Part shown: piece by piece, positions 63,806-64,000 of the stretch
Layout of the letters: every line of letters starts with the position of its first letter
Numbering within the stretch: position 1 is the first letter of the stretch
Assembly: GCA_007922305.1 (NCBI GenBank)
Contig: ML677365.1
Span: 13,539,931-13,603,930 of the forward strand
From: Dermatemys mawii
Taxonomy: Eukaryota > Chordata > Testudines > Dermatemydidae
Reading direction: 5' to 3'
Length of the DNA stretch: 64,000 nucleotides
Position numbers and translations under genes: made by a program
The notes under the pieces: generated by a model
What the model was told of the DNA's origin: nothing
Seen by the model: only the letters and a program-made list of their open reading frames with translations
Database searches by the model: none

Positions 63806-64000
63806 GATCTAGCACTAGAAAGCCCTGATCATGACTGGGCCTTCTGAACCTTCAATAATGATTTAATGCTAACACGTACTTGGACACGATCTCAAAGCTA
63901 CATAGTAAAGATATTTTCTTTGCTGTTCTCCTCCCGTAGAACACTGAAGTGAAGAGTGTGGAGGGCATTTTCAAGAATACTCAGCATTGTCATAGCTCTA

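Noticed and set aside
60726..64000. Expected neighbouring gene (GRHL2 lies beyond the NCALD 3' end in mammals, as I recall)
   Set aside because: No grainyhead-like exon could be read on either strand, so the neighbour must lie outside the window.

Overview
The window is vertebrate genomic DNA, AT-rich and intron-dominated. It carries one recognisable cellular gene and many interspersed repeats. The repeats are truncated CR1-type LINEs, MIR-like SINEs, several non-autonomous hAT families with 8-bp target duplications, hairpin MITEs, LTR-like segments and one nearly complete PIF/Harbinger transposon. This mixture points to a non-avian sauropsid, most likely a turtle. That assignment is an inference from repeat character, not a database match.

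The cellular gene is NCALD (neurocalcin delta), on the + strand. All three coding exons are present: 38831-39208, 49079-49184 and 55607-55704. They have canonical AG/GT borders and add up to a complete 193-residue neuronal calcium sensor with an N-terminal myristoylation signal and four EF-hands, of which EF1 is degenerate. The first coding exon opens with a splice acceptor at 38808-38809, so at least one non-coding 5' exon lies upstream. Positions 1-38809 are therefore probably 5'-UTR intron; I see no other cellular gene there. A 3' UTR follows 55704, with several AATAAA signals up to about 58.6 kb. The remainder to 64 kb is flanking DNA.

Layout. 1-18.9 kb: intron with two LTR-like or low-complexity repeats, MIR-like SINEs, three hAT-type elements (one nested in a MITE) and a hairpin MITE. 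18.94-23.09 kb: a PIF/Harbinger element of about 4.15 kb with a DDE nuclease gene on +, a two-exon Myb/SANT-like partner gene on -, TIRs, subterminal TATAGCGCTA palindromes and an internal 90-bp tandem repeat. 23.1-38.8 kb: intron with SINE, hAT and MITE copies. 38.8-55.7 kb: NCALD coding exons and two introns carrying CR1, hAT, Harbinger-type MITE and LTR sequence. 55.7-64 kb: 3' UTR and downstream DNA with an inverted retroelement pair and CR1 tails.

The most notable system is the Harbinger element. Both partners known to be needed for PIF/Harbinger transposition, a nuclease and a Myb-like DNA-binding protein, can be read. They are arranged tail to tail with closely spaced opposing poly(A) signals. 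The nuclease has a single in-frame nonsense codon, and a 10-N assembly gap sits near the expected splice donor of the Myb-like gene.
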